Shown: positions 17,402 through 26,056, counted from the first letter of the stretch. The stretch: DNA of 50,285 bases from an uncultured Archangium sp. (GCA_903905455.1 CAIVGN010000196.1:1-50285), one strand, 5' to 3'. Made by a program: numbers and translations. Notes: generated by a model not told the origin, from the letters alone.

Positions 17402-18313
17402 TCAATCGGCCCGTGGTCCCGCCCCGCCGAACACCCAGCGCTGCCCCGCCGCGAGCTCGAGGAAGGCGCGGGTGTTGGCCGAGACCATGCGCGCCGAGGG
17501 GTAGACGCACGAGATGGGCAGCGGCGGCGGCTCGAAGGCCTCGAGCACCGTCACCAGGCGCCCCGCCTTCACTGCGTCGGCCACCTGGTACGCGAGGGCG
17601 AGCGTCAGGCCACCCCCGAGCAGCGCATGGCCGATGGCCGCGTCCCCGCTGTTGGTCACCAGCCGCGGGGAGAAGCGCACGGTGTGCTCGCGGCCCTTGC
17701 GCTCGAAGCGCCACTCGGGCGCCGGCGAGAGCGCGGTGAAGTGAATGAGCTCGTGCTTGGGCAGCTCTTCGGGCGTGCGCGGCGGCCGGTGCTTCGCGAG
17801 GTACTTCGGCGCGGCCACCAGCACCCGCGAGGTCTGCCCCACCTTGCGCGCCACCAGCGACGAGTCCGCGAGGTGCCCGATGCGCAGCGCGAGGTCCACG
17901 CCTTCGTCCACCATGTTCACCACGCGGTCGGCGAGCATCAACTCGCCGGTCACCTGGGGGTAGCGCAGCAGGTAGGTGCACATCAGCGGCGCGAGGTGCA
18001 GCCTCCCGAAGAGCGCCGGCCCGCTCACCACGAAGCGCCCGGTGGGCACGGTGCGCTGGGAGAGCGCCGCCGCCTCCGCCTGCTCCACCTCGGTGAGGAT
18101 GCGCCGCGCCCGCTCCACGTAGCGCTGCCCCGCGTCGGTCAAGGTCACCGAGCGCGTGGTGCGCTGGAGCAGCCGCTGCCCCAGCCGGTCCTCGAGCGAG
18201 GCCACCAGCCGCGTCACCGTGGGCGGCGAGCGCTTCAACTTCCGCGCGGCGGCGGCGAAGCCCTGGAGGTCGGCGACGGTGACGAAGGCCTGCATGGCGT
18301 CGAGGCGGTCCAT
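17402..18313 (-). CDS. LysR-family transcriptional regulator
   Basis: 303 residues from ATG 18313 (MDRLDAMQAFVTVADL; an ATG at 18322 adds three). Winged helix-turn-helix in residues about 1-60 (GFAAAARKLKRSPPTVTRLVASLE), then the LysR substrate-binding fold (FVVSGPALFGRLHLAP, GVDLALRIGHLADSSLVARKV). It is divergent from the AhpD-like gene, with inverted repeats in the shared 126-bp promoter region, so it probably controls that gene and itself. Effector unknown. Confidence 0.9.
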   Translation of the reverse strand: MDRLDAMQAFVTVADLQGFAAAARKLKRSPPTVTRLVASLEDRLGQRLLQRTTRSVTLTDAGQRYVERARRILTEVEQAEAAALSQRTVPTGRFVVSGPALFGRLHLAPLMCTYLLRYPQVTGELMLADRVVNMVDEGVDLALRIGHLADSSLVARKVGQTSRVLVAAPKYLAKHRPPRTPEELPKHELIHFTALSPAPEWRFERKGREHTVRFSPRLVTNSGDAAIGHALLGGGLTLALAYQVADAVKAGRLVTVLEAFEPPPLPISCVYPSARMVSANTRAFLELAAGQRWVFGGAGPRAD

Positions 18314-18316
18314 GGG

Positions 18317-18373
18317 CACCATTACTCGATGTGGAACAGTGTCTTGTCAATGGTGCTGATTCTGAACTGAATC
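18317..18373. promoter_or_regulatory. Candidate LysR operator with two inverted repeats
   Basis: Between the divergent LysR and AhpD-like genes, CACCATT (18317-18323) pairs with AATGGTG (18349-18355), and GATTC (18358-18362) pairs with GAATC (18369-18373) across six bases. LysR proteins bind such interrupted palindromes. The first arm touches the regulator's start region, as expected for autorepression. This is inference from symmetry and position. Confidence 0.45.
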
Positions 18374-18439
18374 GGCAATGACATGTTGGAGGCACGCCAG
18401 ACGGGCATCCCGCCCGCCGGCCCTTCTCAGGAGCACCCC

Positions 18440-18997
18440 ATGTCCCGCATCGCCACCCCCGCCTCCATCCAGTCGTCGCCCGCGCAGTCCCAGCCCCTGC
18501 TCGAGGCTGTGCAGAAGCAGCTCGGCCTCGTGCCCAACCTCTTCCGCGTGGTGGGCAACAGCCCGGCGGCGCTCGAGGGCTACCTCGGCCTCAGCGGCGC
18601 GTTGGGCAAGGGCTCGCTCGACGCGCGCACCCGCGAGCGCCTCGCCCTGGCCGTGGCCTCGCTCAACGGCTGCAGCTACTGCCTCTCGGCGCACAGCTAC
18701 CTGGGCAAGAACCTGGCGAAGCTCGACGACGTCGAGCTCGAGGCCAACCGGCACGGGCGGTCGGCCGACGCGAAGGCCGACGCGGCGCTCCGCTTCGCCG
18801 CGCGCGTGGTGCAGGAGCGTGGCCACGTCACCGACGCCGACCTGCAGGCGGTGAAGATGGCCGGCTACGGCGACGCGGAGGTGGTGGAGATCGTGCTCCA
18901 CGTCGCCCTCAACACCCTGACCAACTACGTCAACGAGGTGGCGAAGACGGTCATCGACTTCCCCGTGGTGACCGCGCCCGCGCAGAAGGCGGCCTGA
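18440..18997 (+). CDS. AhpD-like / carboxymuconolactone decarboxylase-family peroxidase-type protein
   Basis: 185 residues. LNGCSYCLSAHSYLG gives the AhpD catalytic motif with Cys78, Cys81 and His85, preceded by LVPNLFRVVGNSPAALEGYL, as in uncharacterised peroxidase-related AhpD-fold enzymes. Such proteins reduce peroxides or other electrophiles with a thiol pair. AGGAG lies 6 bp before ATG 18440. It is followed after one base by the flavin-binding gene, so the two form an operon under the divergent LysR. Confidence 0.88.
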   Translation: MSRIATPASIQSSPAQSQPLLEAVQKQLGLVPNLFRVVGNSPAALEGYLGLSGALGKGSLDARTRERLALAVASLNGCSYCLSAHSYLGKNLAKLDDVELEANRHGRSADAKADAALRFAARVVQERGHVTDADLQAVKMAGYGDAEVVEIVLHVALNTLTNYVNEVAKTVIDFPVVTAPAQKAA

Positions 18998-18998
18998 G

Positions 18999-19505
18999 GT
19001 GAGCCGGCGCCCGCAGCTCGTATCCAGCGATCTCGCCTTCACCCCGGCGGTGAAGGCGGTGCAGGCGAAGAAGGGTTCGCGGGCGCCCGGCGCGTTCGAG
19101 CGCGACATCTCGGACGAGCTCGCGGCCTTCATCGCCGCGCAGACCACCACGTACCTCGCGACCGCCAGCCTGCAGGGGCAACCCTACGTGCAGCACCGGG
19201 GGGGCGCGCCGGGCTTCCTCCACGTGCTCGACGCGCACACCATCGCCTTCGCCGACCTGCGGGGAAACCGGCAGTACATCTCGCTGGGGAACCTGAGCGA
19301 GAACCCGAAGGTGATGCTCTTCCTCATGGACTACGCGCACCGCCAGCGGGTGAAGGTGTGGGGCACGGCCCGGGTGGTGGAGGACGATGCCCCGCTCCTC
19401 GCCCGCCTCACCCCCGAGGGGGAGCGCGCCGACCAGGCCATCGTCATCACCGTCGCCGCGTGGGACGGCAACTGTCCCAAGTACATCCCCCAGCTCAGGC
19501 CTTGA
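18999..19505 (+). CDS. Pyridoxamine 5'-phosphate oxidase-family FMN-binding protein
   Basis: 168 residues, GTG start one base after the upstream TGA. The split-barrel features are LAAFIAAQTTTYLATASLQG, PYVQHRGGAPGFLHVL, FADLRGNRQYISLGNLSENP and RQRVKVWGTARVVE, matching PNPOx-like flavin reductases/oxidases of unknown substrate. The C-terminal CPKYIPQL is typical of this subgroup. Together with the AhpD-like protein it suggests handling of an oxidant or electrophile. The stop overlaps the convergent SnoaL-like gene tail by 11 bp. Confidence 0.85.
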   Translation: MSRRPQLVSSDLAFTPAVKAVQAKKGSRAPGAFERDISDELAAFIAAQTTTYLATASLQGQPYVQHRGGAPGFLHVLDAHTIAFADLRGNRQYISLGNLSENPKVMLFLMDYAHRQRVKVWGTARVVEDDAPLLARLTPEGERADQAIVITVAAWDGNCPKYIPQLRP

Positions 19506-19908
19506 GCTGCCGCAGCGCGCTGGCCCAGTCCTCGACGTGGTGCGCGCGCACCAACTTGCCGTTGGCCACGGTGTGCACGTCGAGGGTCATGATGGCGAAC
19601 TTCTTGCCGCCGTGGGGCACGCCCATGAAGTCGCCGGCCGGCGTGCCACGCGCCTCGCTGCGCACGATGACCCGGTCGCCGTCCACGAAGACCTCCTTGA
19701 TCTCCCACGCGAGGTCGGGGAGCAGCTTCCCGAAGCCCATCACCTGCGCGATGAACTCCTCGCGCCCCTTGCTCACCGTCTCCCCGGCGAACGAGCGCCA
19801 CTCGGGGCTGGCCACGCCCTCGATGAGCGCCTTCACGTCCTTCGCGGCGGGGGTGTTGAGGGCTTCGTAGAAGGGGGCGACGAGGGCGCGGGCGGTGTCA
19901 GTGTTCAT
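19495..19908 (-). CDS. SnoaL-like/ester-cyclase-family protein
   Basis: 137 residues forming an alpha+beta barrel of the NTF2/SnoaL kind: helix ARALVAPFYEALN, VKALIEGVASPEWRSFAGE, GREEFIAQVMGFGKLLPDLAWEIKEVFVDGDRVIVRSEARGTP (here broken for length), HGGKKFAIMTLDVHTVANGKL and HHVEDW. Members bind small hydrophobic substrates; the reaction is unknown. AGGAG lies 8 bp before ATG 19908. Divergent from the second LysR gene, which probably regulates it. Confidence 0.8.
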   Translation of the reverse strand: MNTDTARALVAPFYEALNTPAAKDVKALIEGVASPEWRSFAGETVSKGREEFIAQVMGFGKLLPDLAWEIKEVFVDGDRVIVRSEARGTPAGDFMGVPHGGKKFAIMTLDVHTVANGKLVRAHHVEDWASALRQLKA

Positions 19909-19965
19909 GGTGGTGCTCCTGGGTGACGCGGGGTGGTGTGCAGAAGGTACGCACCGGGGGCGTCT

Positions 19966-19998
19966 CGAACAATCGCTTGTCCGGTGACAGACTGTTCG
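19966..19998. promoter_or_regulatory. Candidate LysR operator (nested dyads)
   Basis: In the 103-bp gap between SnoaL-like and LysR genes, CGAACA (19966-19971) pairs with TGTTCG (19993-19998), and inside it TGTC (19978-19981) pairs with GACA (19986-19989). A third match, TTGTCC (19977-19982) and GGACAA (20007-20012), reaches the LysR start codon. The size and placement suit a LysR tetramer site. Confidence 0.45.
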
Positions 19999-20011
19999 GT
20001 ATCGCGGGACA

Positions 20012-20926
20012 ATGCTCACCACCGCCGATGGTCCCCTGCTCGCGGTGTTCAGCTCGGTCGCGCGGCTGGGCTCCTTCACTGCCGCGGCCCAGGCGCTCAA
20101 GCTCTCGAAGAGCGTGGTGAGCGAGCGGGTGCGGCAGCTCGAGGAGCGGTGTGGGGCCCGGCTGCTCGAGCGCACGACCCGGCGCGTGCGGCTGACGAGC
20201 GCCGGCACCGAGGTGCTCGAGGCGGCCACGCGCATGGACGACGCCCTGGGCCTGGTGACCCGCAGCCTCGAGGTGGGGCGCCGCGAGCCCTCGGGCGTGC
20301 TGCGCGTCTCCACCACCAGCGACCTGGGGCCGCTGCTGGTGGGCCCGGTGGTGGCGCGCTTCGTGACGGCCTACCCGCGGGTGCGCGTGGAGATCCTCTC
20401 TGACGACGCGCCCGGCGAGCTGCTCGAGTCGCGCGTGGACGTCGCGGTGCGGCTGGGGGCCCCGAAGAACTCGACCTTCGTCAGCCGCAAGCTGGCGGTG
20501 CTCAGCGAGCCCATCGTCGCCGCGCCGGCCCTCGCCGTGCGTTGGGCCCAGGCGACGCGGCCCCGGGACCTCGCCGATGCGCCGTGGGTGCGCCACTCGC
20601 TCGTGTCGTCGGCCACCTTGCGCTTCGGGGGCCCCGGCGGCGCGACCGAGGAGATCTCTCCCGCCTTTCGTGCCGAGGCCAACTCCGGCACCACCCTGCT
20701 GAGCCTGCTGCTCAACGGCGCAGGCCTGGGCGTGCTCCCCCACCACGCGCTGCGCGAACACCTCCACAGCGGGCGCCTGGTGCAGCTGTGCCCGGGGTGG
20801 ATCTGGAAGACGGTCACCCTCTTCGCCCTGGTGTCGTCGCGCGCGTCGCTCAGTCCCACGCACAAGGCCTTCATCGCCATGCTCCAGGACCAGCTCGCCC
20901 AGGACCACAGCCGCTGGAGCCCCTGA
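20012..20926 (+). CDS. LysR-family transcriptional regulator
   Basis: 304 residues. HTH in GSFTAAAQALKLSKSVVSERVRQLE (split for length at residue 40), then ARLLERTTRRVRLTSAG and a periplasmic-binding-like effector domain (GVLRVSTTSDLGPLLVGPVV, SRVDVAVRLGAPKNSTFVSR, GAGLGVLPHHAL). It faces away from the SnoaL-like gene and likely regulates it. Its ATG lies within a dyad with no clear ribosome-binding site. Confidence 0.9.
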   Translation: MLTTADGPLLAVFSSVARLGSFTAAAQALKLSKSVVSERVRQLEERCGARLLERTTRRVRLTSAGTEVLEAATRMDDALGLVTRSLEVGRREPSGVLRVSTTSDLGPLLVGPVVARFVTAYPRVRVEILSDDAPGELLESRVDVAVRLGAPKNSTFVSRKLAVLSEPIVAAPALAVRWAQATRPRDLADAPWVRHSLVSSATLRFGGPGGATEEISPAFRAEANSGTTLLSLLLNGAGLGVLPHHALREHLHSGRLVQLCPGWIWKTVTLFALVSSRASLSPTHKAFIAMLQDQLAQDHSRWSP

Positions 20927-20941
20927 GCGCCGGCCCGTGCT

Positions 20942-21952
20942 TCAGCTGGCGCGGAAGACGAAGCGCGTGGCCCCCGAAGACACCTCGTCGCCCGGGGTGA
21001 GGAACGCGGTGTAGCGGCTGCGGCCGTTGAAGAGGAGCGAGTGGTGCTTGTACGCCCGCGAGACCAGCCAGCCCCCCGACTCCCAGCGCACCGCGGAGGT
21101 GGGGAAGGTCACCTGCGCGCCCTGCTCGAGGCGACGCTGCTCGCCGCCTGCGAACTCCAGCCAGGCGCGCGCGTACTGCTGCACCACCGGCGGCTGCAGG
21201 AACGGGGCGCGCGCGAAGGGGGCGCGGGCGAGGGCCTCGGTGCACCGCGCGCCGTCTTCCGCGGTGAAGAAGGGGCCGAAGCGCAGCTCGCGCAGCGCGG
21301 GCAACGCGGCGCCGTCGAGTCCGAAGCGCGGGTGCAGGTAGGGCAGGGCGAGGGTGTCGAGGAACCGCGCCGCCTCCGAGGCCAGCAGCGCGAAGAGCAA
21401 CGCGCGGTCGACGGTGAAGGCCTGGGCCCGCAGCCGCGCGGCGCGCACGAAGCCTCCGCGCCAGTCGAGCTCGAGCGTGCCCTCGCGCACCGCCTCCGAC
21501 AACGGCGCCGCCAGCGGCATGCGCTTGCCCGCGGCCAGGCGCGGACCCAGCGGGTCACCCTGCTCGAGCAGCGCGTCGACCCACACCTGCAGGGCCGCCT
21601 CGCCGTCGCTGGCCTGCGCCAGCACCGCCGCCATGGGGTCCACCGGCGAGGGGAGCTCGGGGCCCAGGTGGAACACGAAGGGGTGATCGTCGAGCTCCAG
21701 CACGTCGCCGTCGGCGAGCACCCGGTGCGCGAGGGGCGCGCCGTTGAGCCGGGTGCCGGTGGTGGTGGCCAAATCCTCCGCCTCCACGTCACCCGAGGGC
21801 AGGCGCACCAGCACCACGTGGCGCCGGTCGACGCGGCCGCTGTGCACCACGAGGTCCGCGTCGCGCGAGCGGCCGATGATCAGCCGCTCGCCCACGGCGA
21901 AGGATTGACCTTCGGGGTCGACGAGGTGGGCGGTACGGCCAGGCACGGGCAC
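20942..21952 (-). CDS. FHA-domain protein with TIGR02996-like segment
   Basis: 336 residues from GTG 21952 (GTG 21946 is an alternative). Residues about 20-95 are a forkhead-associated domain: GRSRDADLVV, VDRRHVVL and GTRLNG (Asn70, Gly71). The usual serine of the SxxH phosphothreonine contact is Asp42 here, which may weaken phosphopeptide binding. Residues about 107-138 (AVLAQASDGEAALQVWVDAL, LEQGDPLGPRL) resemble the TIGR02996 companion domain known from Myxococcales. The remainder includes a beta-rich C-terminus. It lies 29 bp after the pseudokinase gene and is probably its co-expressed partner. Confidence 0.78.
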   Translation of the reverse strand: MPVPGRTAHLVDPEGQSFAVGERLIIGRSRDADLVVHSGRVDRRHVVLVRLPSGDVEAEDLATTTGTRLNGAPLAHRVLADGDVLELDDHPFVFHLGPELPSPVDPMAAVLAQASDGEAALQVWVDALLEQGDPLGPRLAAGKRMPLAAPLSEAVREGTLELDWRGGFVRAARLRAQAFTVDRALLFALLASEAARFLDTLALPYLHPRFGLDGAALPALRELRFGPFFTAEDGARCTEALARAPFARAPFLQPPVVQQYARAWLEFAGGEQRRLEQGAQVTFPTSAVRWESGGWLVSRAYKHHSLLFNGRSRYTAFLTPGDEVSSGATRFVFRAS

Positions 21953-21981
21953 CCTATAGGCCGAGGTCGGCCCGGGCGGGG

Positions 21982-24981
21982 TCACTGTGCAGCGAGCACG
22001 ATCTCCAGCGCGGCGAGGGCCGCCAGCGGGTAGCGGCTGCGCAGCGCATCGAGCGTCTGGGTGGCGTCGGCGAGGTTCCTCGGCACGGCCCCCACGGTGT
22101 TGGCCACCTCGAAGCACAACGAGATGACCACCCCGCGCGGGTCCGAGGGCAGCGTCTCGTCACCGTCGAGCAGCGGGCGAACGAAGTCCTCGAAGTCGCG
22201 CCAGTGCGGCCCGAGGCACGCCGCGGCGGCCGGCCGCGAGGGCACCTCGAAGGCGCGCTTCCCCTCGAGCAGCGCGGCGATGACCACCGCGGTCACCGAG
22301 AGCCGCACCTGGTCCATCGGGCCTCCGGTGGCGCCGGCCTGCTTCGCCACCGAGCGCACCAGGGAGATCATCGCCGAGGCCTCGAGGCCCCGGTCTCCCA
22401 TCACCGACAGGGCCGCGTCGAAGAGCCGCAGCGCCACGTCGAGGGAGCCCGTCAGCTCGGCCGCCGATGCCGCGGGAGCCACCACGGGCACCGCCGGCGC
22501 CGCGGCGACCGGCGCCTGCTGCGGCGGCGTGAAGGGGGCCGGGGCCGGCGCGGGGCTCGACGGTGCTGGCGCCTGGGGAGCCGCCGCCGGCGCCTGGGGC
22601 ACGGCGGAGGCCTGCGCGGCGTACTGCGCGGGGCTCGACGGCGGCGGCGCGTAGAGCCCCGGGGATTGCGTCGCAGAGTCCCCGGGCCCGGGCACGGGCG
22701 GCGCGTACTGCGCCGCGTACTGCGCCGGGCTCGACGGGGGCGGGGCGTACAGCGCGGGGTTCGAGGGCGGCGGTCCGTAGCCGGGCTGCGCGTACTGCGG
22801 CGCGCTCGCCGCCTGGGGTCCGTAGCCGGGCTGCGCGTACTGCGCGGGGTTCGAGGGCGGAGGGCCGTACCCGGGCTGCGCGTACTGCGGCGCGTTGGAG
22901 GGCGGAGGGCCGTAGCCGGGCTGCGCATACGGCGCGTTGGAGGGCGGAGGTCCGTAGCCTTGCTGCGCGTACGGCTGTGGGTTCGAGGGCGGCGGTCCGT
23001 AGCCGGGCTGCGTGTACGGCTGGGGGTTCGACGGCGGAGGGCCGTACCCTTGCTGCGCGTACTGCGGCGCGTACTGCGCCGGGTTCGAGGGCGGAGGTCC
23101 GTACGGCGAGGGGCCCTGCGGCGCGTACTGCGGCGCATACGGCTGCGGGTTCGACGGCGGGGGGCCGTAGCCGGGCTGCGCGTAGGGCTGCGGGTTCGAC
23201 GGCGGAGGTCCGTAGCCTTGCGGCGCGTACGGCTGCGGGTTCGAGGGCGGCGGGGCCCAGGCCGCCGGAGACGGCGCGGAGATCGCCTCGAGCACCCCTG
23301 ACGCGCTCAGCGCCAGGCGCCCGGGGCTCGGCTCGGGCGGCGCGTCGGCGACGTCGAGCTCGAAGGACATCGGCGCGGGCACCGGGGGCGGCGGGACGGG
23401 CGCGGCGAACGACTCCACCTGGGGGGCGCCCTTCACGGCCCAGCTGGGCGCCGAAGTCTTCCCGTCGTAGACGCGGGCGAAGCCCTCTTCGATGGTGCGC
23501 TGGGTGGCGCGCACGGCGGTCACCGAGCGGGCCTTGGCGCGCAGCTTGAGGTCGTCGAGCACGTCGAGGCGCGCCGGGTCGATGACCGCGACGGTCAGCC
23601 CGCCCGCCTCGAGCTTCAGGGGGAAGACCTGCCAGTCGTCGGCCGCGTCGCGCGGGAGCATCGCCGCCTGCGGCTTGCCCAGGGCCAGCTCCAGCATCTG
23701 CGGGCCGGTGAGGTACTGCTGCTTGAGCAACCCCGCGGCGATGGGGAGCACCTCGTCTTCATCGAGGGTGTCGAGCGCCAGCAACGAATCGAAGAGCGTC
23801 GCGCCCAGCGACTGCGCGTGCCGCAGCGCCGCGTCGACCTGCTCCACCGTCAGCCGCTGCAGCTCGATGAGGTTCGCCCCGAGCGCGAAGTCCTTCGGGT
23901 TGTCCTCGTCGCGCGAGTGCTTGAGCGACCACTCCCGCCCGGCGACGCGGGCCGCTTCCACGGCCTCCACGGCGCGCTCGGCGGCGACGTCATCGGCGGT
24001 GACGCGCCTGGTGGTGATGCGCGCCAGCTTCACCGCGCCCTCGGTCAGGCTCGCCCCGGGCAGGCCCACGGTGATCACCGTGCCGCCCTGCAGCTGCGAG
24101 CGGGTGGGCGCGCGCCCCGGGAAGAGGCGTGGGAACGCGTCGACCAGCGGCCGCGTGGCGTCGAAGAGCCCGAGCGTGGCGCCGATCTGCTCGAGCATCG
24201 ACGCGAGGTCGGTCATCGAGGGGCGCGCGGTGGGCGCCTTCGACAGCATCATGGCCAACGCCGCGGCGACCTGCGGCGGCAGCGACGGGAAGTGGCCCGC
24301 CGTCACCCCGGGGAACTTCTCGAAGCGCGCCTTCACCTCGGCGTGGTTGTTCGCGCCGAAGGCGGGCTTGCCGGTGAGCAGCTCCAGCCACACCAGGCCC
24401 AGGCGGAAGACGTCGGTGGTGGGACCGGCGCGGCCCTCGAGCTCCTCGGGCGAGAGGCACAACAGCTCGGAGCGCGCGGGGCCCTGCGTGGCGTCGGGCG
24501 GGTGCGCCGAGGCGACGCCGATGGCCTCGAGCCGCACCGTGCCGTCGGCGCCCAGCAGCAGCGTGCTCGCCGAGACGTCGCCGTGCATCAGCGGCGGGTT
24601 GAGCTGCGAGAGCGAGCGCAGCCCGCGGGCAGCCTGGATGACGATGGCCAGGCTCTCGACGATGGAGAAGGGCGTCTTGCCCGGAGGCGCGGGCCCGGCG
24701 AGCGCGGTGCGCACCGGCTCGCTCTCCATGAAGTCCTGCACCACGCACACCGCGCCGTCGGCGAGGCCCACCTCGAACAGCGGCAGCACCCCTTCGGCCT
24801 CGCGCAGCGCCGACCACCCGCGTTGCCAGGTGGTGAAGCGCTCGAGGAAGGCCGAGCCCTGCGCCCATGGGTCCTTGCGGCGCAGCACGGTGACCGCGCG
24901 CCCGTCGTCAGAGAGTCCGGCCCAGGCGTCGGTGACGAGACCCCGGGGACTGAGTTGCTTCGCGAGTCGGTAGGTGCCCAT
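21982..24981 (-). CDS. Serine/threonine pseudokinase with MshEN/GspE-N-like domain and Pro-rich repeats
   Basis: 999 residues. Residues 1 to about 270 have the Ser/Thr kinase fold, but the glycine loop is absent, the VAIK lysine position reads AVTVL, the catalytic loop is MHGDVSASTLLL (Asp kept near residue 132; the Lys and Asn positions changed) and DFG is replaced by EAIG. It should not transfer phosphate. Residues about 365-510 resemble the N-terminal domain of type II secretion/pilus ATPases (GANLIELQRLTVEQVDAAL, LLKQQYLTGPQMLELALGK). Residues about 574-780 are PPPSNPQPYAQPGYG repeats. About 850-999 is a unique helical domain. Likely a scaffold acting with the FHA and PilZ-receiver proteins. 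Confidence 0.85.
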   Translation of the reverse strand: MGTYRLAKQLSPRGLVTDAWAGLSDDGRAVTVLRRKDPWAQGSAFLERFTTWQRGWSALREAEGVLPLFEVGLADGAVCVVQDFMESEPVRTALAGPAPPGKTPFSIVESLAIVIQAARGLRSLSQLNPPLMHGDVSASTLLLGADGTVRLEAIGVASAHPPDATQGPARSELLCLSPEELEGRAGPTTDVFRLGLVWLELLTGKPAFGANNHAEVKARFEKFPGVTAGHFPSLPPQVAAALAMMLSKAPTARPSMTDLASMLEQIGATLGLFDATRPLVDAFPRLFPGRAPTRSQLQGGTVITVGLPGASLTEGAVKLARITTRRVTADDVAAERAVEAVEAARVAGREWSLKHSRDEDNPKDFALGANLIELQRLTVEQVDAALRHAQSLGATLFDSLLALDTLDEDEVLPIAAGLLKQQYLTGPQMLELALGKPQAAMLPRDAADDWQVFPLKLEAGGLTVAVIDPARLDVLDDLKLRAKARSVTAVRATQRTIEEGFARVYDGKTSAPSWAVKGAPQVESFAAPVPPPPVPAPMSFELDVADAPPEPSPGRLALSASGVLEAISAPSPAAWAPPPSNPQPYAPQGYGPPPSNPQPYAQPGYGPPPSNPQPYAPQYAPQGPSPYGPPPSNPAQYAPQYAQQGYGPPPSNPQPYTQPGYGPPPSNPQPYAQQGYGPPPSNAPYAQPGYGPPPSNAPQYAQPGYGPPPSNPAQYAQPGYGPQAASAPQYAQPGYGPPPSNPALYAPPPSSPAQYAAQYAPPVPGPGDSATQSPGLYAPPPSSPAQYAAQASAVPQAPAAAPQAPAPSSPAPAPAPFTPPQQAPVAAAPAVPVVAPAASAAELTGSLDVALRLFDAALSVMGDRGLEASAMISLVRSVAKQAGATGGPMDQVRLSVTAVVIAALLEGKRAFEVPSRPAAAACLGPHWRDFEDFVRPLLDGDETLPSDPRGVVISLCFEVANTVGAVPRNLADATQTLDALRSRYPLAALAALEIVLAAQ
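22640..23260 (-). repeat. Tandem Pro/Tyr-rich repeats in the pseudokinase gene
   Basis: Roughly 45-bp units coding for variants of GYGPPPSNPQPYAQP; ten PPPSN and two PPPSS cores can be counted. The unit resembles low-complexity Pro/Gln/Tyr linkers that can promote phase separation or cell-wall association. Copy number is likely to vary between strains. Confidence 0.85.
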
Positions 24982-25087
24982 CGGATGCCTCGTGAACGGT
25001 AGCGCAGCGCCCGCGGGTCCGTGTGCGCTGAATCGCTCCGTGGAGGGAGCCGATGTAGGCCTCTGGCAGATCAGCCGGGGCCGGCGC

Positions 25088-26056
25088 TCACTTCAGGTAG
25101 CGGCCCACCATGTTGAAGAGGTCGCCCAGGGTCATGGGCTTCGACAGGTAGTCGGTGGCGCCGGACTCGTCGGCGACCACGTGCAGCCGGCCGGGGTCGA
25201 GGGCCGAGGCGAAGATGACGGGGATGTCGGCCAGCTCGACGTCGGCGCGCATCGCCTTGCAGATGTCCACGCCGTCCATGCCGGGCATGAGGATGTCGAG
25301 CAGCACCAGCGCCGGCCGCGCCTGGCGAATGAGGGACATCGCCTCGCGGCCGCTCGACGCCTTGAGCACCTCGTAGCCGTGCTTCGAGAGCGCCCGGGTG
25401 AGGAACTCGCGCAAGTCGGCCTCGTCGTCGGCGACGAGGATCTGCTGGCGCGCCTTCGGGGGGCGGGCGGCGAGGCGCTCGAGCTGCGCGCTCAAGTGCG
25501 CCCGCGCGACGTCGCTCAGCGCCGAGAACTGCACGCCGATGTACGCCTCCTCGTGGTCGCGGCGCACCTCGGCCGAGAGGGCGACGACGCGGCCGTCGTC
25601 CAGCGTCACCTCGAACTCGATGAACTGGCCCGCGGCGAGCGGCGCGGTCGTCTCGAGCAGCGCCCCGGTCTGCGAGAGGTTGCGCAGCTTCGCCGCGTGC
25701 GGCACGTCCGGCCGCTTGAGCGCCACCTTCAGGTTGCACGGCTCGCGGTGCGCGCTGCGGCCGGCGTTGGGCCGCGTGGGCTCTTCGGCGAGCCCCAGGA
25801 AGCGGCGCACCTTGAGCACCTCGTCGTCGCCGAGGTTCACCCACACGCCGGGCTTGAAGCGGCCGCCCTCGGTGCGCAGGCCCACCACGTCGGCCATGGC
25901 CACCAGCAGCACGCCGCCGACCACCAGCTCCACCGGCACCCGCGCCCCCAACCGCACGCTCGCGGCCGGAGCCTCGATGAACACGCGGTCGGTGTTGGCC
26001 TTCACCAGCTCAGACCACAGGCGGAACTTGTCGGGGAACTCCAGGCGCAGGCGCAT
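25088..26056 (-). CDS. PilZ-domain response regulator
   Basis: 322 residues. Residues about 1-90 form a beta-rich domain of PilZ-like appearance. Residues about 97-195 are a PilZ domain with both cyclic-di-GMP motifs: RSAHR (R100xxxR104) and NLSQTG (126-131). Residues 205-320 are a receiver with DD210-211, phospho-acceptor Asp254 in LVLLDILMPGMDG and Lys306. It therefore should combine second-messenger binding with phosphorylation. GAGG lies 4 bp before the ATG. It precedes the pseudokinase gene by 106 bp on the same strand and is divergent from otsB. Confidence 0.88.
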   Translation of the reverse strand: MRLRLEFPDKFRLWSELVKANTDRVFIEAPAASVRLGARVPVELVVGGVLLVAMADVVGLRTEGGRFKPGVWVNLGDDEVLKVRRFLGLAEEPTRPNAGRSAHREPCNLKVALKRPDVPHAAKLRNLSQTGALLETTAPLAAGQFIEFEVTLDDGRVVALSAEVRRDHEEAYIGVQFSALSDVARAHLSAQLERLAARPPKARQQILVADDEADLREFLTRALSKHGYEVLKASSGREAMSLIRQARPALVLLDILMPGMDGVDICKAMRADVELADIPVIFASALDPGRLHVVADESGATDYLSKPMTLGDLFNMVGRYLK

